The translations under genes were made by a program, and so were the position numbers. 64,000 nt of DNA from positions 1-64,000 of the forward strand of contig CAZKBP010000011.1 of assembly GCA_964551015.1 (NCBI GenBank). The letters run 5' to 3'. This document shows, one piece after another, positions 61,378 through 64,000 of this stretch. This stretch comes from CAZKBP01 sp964551015. Lineage in GTDB: Bacteria > Bacteroidota > Bacteroidia > Cytophagales > Microscillaceae. The notes below the pieces were generated by a model, which saw only the letters and a list, made by a program, of their open reading frames with translations, was not told the origin of the DNA and made no database searches. How positions within the stretch are numbered: position 1 is the stretch's first letter; each line of letters starts with the position of its first letter.

Positions 61378-61710
61378 ATGGATTACAAGGTTTTCAAAAT
61401 TATCAAAATTATTTGTTTAGGAGGGTTGGCCATGATCCTTTTGGGAACTCTCGTGCAATTTCTCTGGAATTGGCTGATTCCCGATTTGGTCGGAGGCAAT
61501 CGGATTGATTTAGGGCAATCTCTGGGCTTACTGCTACTTTCCAGAATTTTGTTTGGAGGATGGGGGAGAGGCCACCAATGCTATTACCCTAAACCTCACC
61601 ATTGGAAAGCCAGATTTGAGGACAAAATGTCGTGTATGACTCCCGAAGAACGAGAAGAATACCGGAAAAACTTCTGGAAAAAATGTGGGAGTGAATGTGA
61701 GGATGAATAA
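61378..61710 (+). CDS. Small membrane protein paired with the ECF sigma factor
   Basis: Protein of 110 residues with two hydrophobic segments (about 8-28 and 40-56) and a cytoplasmic or periplasmic tail with YYPKPHHW, KMSCMTPEEREEYRK and KKCGSECEDE. Cys and His spacing could bind a metal ion. The gene is 14 bases downstream of the sigma factor and is followed by a terminator, so the two form one transcript. It could be a sensor or anti-sigma-like protein, but no such domain is recognised. The start is the ATG at 61378; the GTG at 61372 was passed over. Confidence 0.6.
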   Translation: MDYKVFKIIKIICLGGLAMILLGTLVQFLWNWLIPDLVGGNRIDLGQSLGLLLLSRILFGGWGRGHQCYYPKPHHWKARFEDKMSCMTPEEREEYRKNFWKKCGSECEDE

Positions 61711-61718
61711 GATGAAAA

Positions 61719-61750
61719 GAAAACCCCCGCCCCTCTGAGCAGGAGTTTTC
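61719..61750. terminator. Bidirectional terminator hairpin
   Basis: GAAAACCCCCGC (61719-61730) pairs with GCAGGAGTTTTC (61739-61750), with two mismatches and an 8-base loop. The ends supply A-runs and T-runs for both directions. It lies 8 bases after the small membrane protein gene and downstream of the T9SS-domain remnant on the other strand. Confidence 0.65.
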
Positions 61751-61773
61751 AATCAACCTATATTCACATCTAT

Positions 61774-62055
61774 CTATTTCCATAAAATCTTTTTCATACT
61801 TACCTCTCCATCACAAACTACCTTGGCTATCCAGAACTTCTGCTGATGATTCCCCACGGGCAACTGTACAGGCTCATTTAGTATGCCTGTCCATTTTTTC
61901 TCGAAAATTAGATGTCCGAGCCCGTCGTAGATTTGGATTTGTTAGGCTCTGATGATTGCTTAGAAAGGAAATTTGAACGCTCAAAGTCTCTCCTCCACAC
62001 CCACACCCACCGTGTGAATTAATTATGAAATTACTGCCGAAATCTTTGAAACCTG
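61774..62055 (-). pseudogene. Remnant of a type IX secretion C-terminal sorting domain
   Basis: Reading the minus strand, one frame (about 62055-61945) gives HGGCGCGGETLSVQISFLSN. A shift of one frame near 61942 then gives IQIYDGLGHLIFEKKW, LPVGNHQQKFWIAKVV and a KKILWK end before a TAG at 61776-61774. The joined text has the layout of a type-A sorting domain of secreted Bacteroidota proteins (beta strands with YDxxG, then G/V-K and a final basic strand). A stop codon and the frame change break it and no start codon or body remains, so it is a decayed gene end. Confidence 0.6.
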
Positions 62056-62118
62056 AGTTTTATTCATAGTTTTGCAGACACAACAGGTAAGCAACCTTAC
62101 CTGATTTTTTGTCTATCT

Positions 62119-62877
62119 ATGAAAAGATACGATCTCAGTGGAAGAGTAGCCATCGTAACCGGAGCGAGCAAGGGAATTGGTAAAGCAATCGCCCAGGGTT
62201 TGGGCGAAGCAGGAGCCAAAGTCGTGGTAAGTAGCCGTAAGCAAGAGGCAGTTGATCTAGTAGCAACTGAACTTCGTGAGCAAGGAATTGAAGCCACCGC
62301 CTTTGCCTGCAATGTGAGCCACGAAGAAGAAATAGCAAAGCTGGTAGAAGGAACGATCGCGACTTATCAAAGATTAGACATTATCGTTAACAATGCGGGT
62401 ACAAATCTGACCGTAGCACCACTGCTCGAGGTAGATGACCGTACCTTCAATAAGATGATGGACGTCAATGTGAAGGGAGCACTTTGGTTAAGCCGTTATG
62501 CGCAATCTCATCTAAAAGCCAACGGTGGAGGCTCCATTATTAACATTGCTAGTATAGAAGGGATTACCCCCTCTGATGGTCTAGGCATTTACAGTCTCAC
62601 CAAAGCCGCCCTGATTATGGCGACCAAAGTCTTAGCGCGTGAGTTAGGCTCAGATCAGATCCGAGTAAATGCCGTCTGTCCAGGATACATCAAAACCAAG
62701 CTCAGTGCTTCTGTCATGGAAGATCCTGATAAAAAAGCAGAAATAATGGCCAAGCAAACCTTAGCTCACGAAGCAAGACCCGAGGATATTATTGGCGTGA
62801 CACTTCTGTTGGCTTCGGATGCTGGGGCTTTTTTTAGTGGATCAATTATTACCGCGGATGGTGGATTTACCGTCTAG
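62119..62877 (+). CDS. Short-chain dehydrogenase/reductase (FabG-like)
   Basis: Soluble enzyme of 252 residues with the classical SDR motifs: NAD(P) site TGASKGIGKAI (14-24), NNAG (near 92-95), catalytic Ser in INIAS and YxxxK as YSLTK (near 158-162), and the end AGAFFSGSIITADGGFTV. The length is standard. Substrate cannot be read from the sequence: 3-oxoacyl-ACP or a sugar/steroid-type alcohol are both possible, and no neighbour helps. Residues at the cofactor pocket (SSRKQE after strand 2) favour NADPH. Confidence 0.88.
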   Translation: MKRYDLSGRVAIVTGASKGIGKAIAQGLGEAGAKVVVSSRKQEAVDLVATELREQGIEATAFACNVSHEEEIAKLVEGTIATYQRLDIIVNNAGTNLTVAPLLEVDDRTFNKMMDVNVKGALWLSRYAQSHLKANGGGSIINIASIEGITPSDGLGIYSLTKAALIMATKVLARELGSDQIRVNAVCPGYIKTKLSASVMEDPDKKAEIMAKQTLAHEARPEDIIGVTLLLASDAGAFFSGSIITADGGFTV

Positions 62878-62974
62878 CCGTTTTCAATATCGTTTAAGTG
62901 AATCAACTAGCTGTTTTTATAATTTTTTATGCTTTTCTTCTACTAAACAAAAAATGTATCGTACATAATATTGA

Positions 62975-63048
62975 CTTTGTCCTCTACTCCTAGTGAGTAT
63001 CCATAGGAATTCCATATTGAGATTATTTTGCTAACTTTGTCTCTACTC
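62975..63048 (+). promoter_or_regulatory. Direct repeat over promoter-like boxes before the right-edge gene
   Basis: CTTTGTCCTCTACTC (62975-62989) and CTTTGTCTCTACTC (63035-63048) are 60 bases apart. The second overlaps TAACTTTG (63032-63039), an exact TAnnTTTG match 52 bases before the ATG; the first overlaps TGACTTTG. This may be a duplicated promoter. Confidence 0.35.
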
Positions 63049-63090
63049 ACGTAGGGATGCCCAATGTTTGTTAAAGCGTAAAACAAAGGT

Positions 63091-64000
63091 ATGATTAACG
63101 AAAAAGAAGAAGCAGTCAACAATCAGACTACATCTGAAAAGACTCCTCAAGGAGAATTCGCCTCTGACGTAAAAGACCAAGAACAAAAAATGCAACAGCC
63201 AGACACCCAAGAACCTGAAGAAAGACACCAAGATAACCCTTCTTCATCCGAGACTGATCTTTCTGCCAAGGAAACCTCCTCAGAGAAAATGGAGGAGACC
63301 CCAGACACAGACGAAAAACCGAACCCACCCGCTGATACTACCGAAGACTTAGATTCTTCTACTACGGTAGAATCCGAAACCATCAACACGCTCGATCAAA
63401 CCGAAGAGAGCGTTTCTGAACCCATTACACAGACCCATACTCCAGAACCAGAAATGCCTGTCGCTGAGCAAACTAGCGAGCAGCAAAATACCCCCAATTT
63501 GGAGGCCAGAGCAGAACTAGAGAATGCTGATCTCCATCAAGAAAAGGAAGATACGGCCGAGCAAAATCCTGTTACTAACCAAGGAGAAAACCAAGCCGAG
63601 ATAGAAAATAAATCATCTGAAACCCAGCCAGAAGATAAATCAGATGATGGCTCATCATCCCCCAACCCAGCAATCCAAGCCGAAGCCGAGCCTAGCAGTA
63701 CCGACGCTACTTCGGAAGAAAATACAGATACTGCCACACCCGTCGCCGAGGATGAAGACAAGCAAGAAGACGAAAAGGAAGAGGAGGAAGAAGACGATTC
63801 GGTAGATGATTTTTCTTCTTTTGATAAAGAAGGCTTGTTTGCACTTATCCAAAAATTAGCCAAAGAAGAGGATTACCGTAAATATACTCCCATTCTTCGT
63901 GAGATTCGTCCGCTCTTTGACGAATTAGTAAACGAAGAAAAACAGAAAGCACTCGATAAATACCTGGCCGAGGGTGGGGAAAAGGATGGTTTTGAGTTTA
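63091..64000 (+). CDS. DUF349-type protein with long acidic N-terminal region (partial)
   Basis: The open frame starts at the ATG at 63091 and runs through the window end, giving at least 303 residues without a stop. The first 230 residues are low-complexity, rich in Glu, Asp, Gln, Thr, Ser and Pro, and probably disordered. From about residue 235 the sequence becomes ordered: DDFSSFDKEGLFALIQKL, YRKYTPILREIRPLFDEL and EKQKALDKYLAEGGEKDGFE. This fits the start of DUF349-domain proteins of Bacteroidota, which are long and of unknown role. Its end lies outside the window. Minus-strand frames over the same bases are compositional shadows. Confidence 0.75.
   Translation, partial: MINEKEEAVNNQTTSEKTPQGEFASDVKDQEQKMQQPDTQEPEERHQDNPSSSETDLSAKETSSEKMEETPDTDEKPNPPADTTEDLDSSTTVESETINTLDQTEESVSEPITQTHTPEPEMPVAEQTSEQQNTPNLEARAELENADLHQEKEDTAEQNPVTNQGENQAEIENKSSETQPEDKSDDGSSSPNPAIQAEAEPSSTDATSEENTDTATPVAEDEDKQEDEKEEEEEDDSVDDFSSFDKEGLFALIQKLAKEEDYRKYTPILREIRPLFDELVNEEKQKALDKYLAEGGEKDGFEF

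Noticed and set aside
63043..63863. Several minus-strand frames rich in Ser, Phe and Leu
   Set aside because: They are shadows of the acidic plus-strand protein that runs off the window end.
1..64000. Transfer RNA, ribosomal RNA or insertion sequences
   Set aside because: I looked for T-loop-like sequences, rRNA blocks and transposase motifs and saw none; a tRNA scan would settle it.

Overview
This window reads as a chromosomal segment of a member of the Bacteroidota, most likely a Cytophagales-type bacterium. The indications are: start sites without Shine-Dalgarno sequences; promoter-like boxes of the TTTG/TAnnTTTG type (best at 54344-54373); an OmpL-like porin; lipoproteins with an acidic stretch after the lipidated Cys; LytS/LytTR signalling; a YpdA-type reductase; a pseudogene remnant of a type IX secretion sorting domain (61774-62055); and a DUF349-type protein at the right edge. 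I found no rRNA, tRNA, CRISPR array, insertion sequence or prophage. Most of the window looks like ordinary chromosome at roughly 40-47 % GC by eye.

Layout. (1) 18-4148, minus strand: a compact three-gene conflict-type operon, transcribed CHAT caspase-like protease, then a SIR2-like protein, then a nSTAND NTPase with a membrane segment and leucine-rich repeats. The first two proteins end in the same effector-associated-type adaptor domain. The coding start of the NTPase and the SIR2 gene are strikingly GC-rich. This is the main candidate for an unusual system. (2) 4525-11466: YwqG-like protein, PIG-L deacetylase with a GATase-like tail, XRE-S24 regulator, single-domain response regulator, MscS channel and a lipoprotein. 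(3) 11711-17182: a phosphorelay-type cluster (NtrC-like regulator, PAS kinase, single-domain receiver, receiver-PAS-kinase). (4) 17718-22541: small proteins, ECF sigma factor, porin, metallo-hydrolase and an orphan receiver, followed by a 1257-residue hybrid kinase with an HPt domain (22690-26463). (5) 26569-33414: miaA, cinA, a LytTR/LytS pair, a hyperbasic exported protein, and an MpaB-type oxygenase. (6) 33651-40578: a periplasmic-binding-protein/SpoIIE phosphatase fusion, an HtrA protease, SHOCT and TM2 membrane proteins, and a HAMP-GAF coiled-coil sensor. (7) 40878-55041: purB, an M23 peptidase pair with a helical-repeat partner, efp, a metalloprotease, a YpdA reductase, an AEC transporter, a lipoprotein, an amino-acid permease and a second M23 peptidase. 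(8) 55185-62877: a membrane protein, the moaA/FdhF-like/fdhD molybdenum group, an ECF sigma factor with a small membrane partner, and an SDR enzyme. A DUF349-type gene runs off the right end.

How it works together. Signal transduction is unusually dense: four histidine kinases, five receiver-domain response regulators, one SpoIIE phosphatase and one sensor without a visible output domain in about 33 kb. Three kinases sit next to probable partners. The molybdenum group forms one logical unit: MoaA makes the cofactor precursor, FdhD is the sulfurtransferase needed by formate-dehydrogenase-like enzymes, and the FdhF-like protein is the cofactor-using enzyme. Several reading frames were trimmed to an internal ATG because their upstream start was a GTG or TTG with no support. 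These are the genes starting at 2090, 3153, 13291, 15701, 42301, 47456, 49274, 49489, 53025 and 61378.
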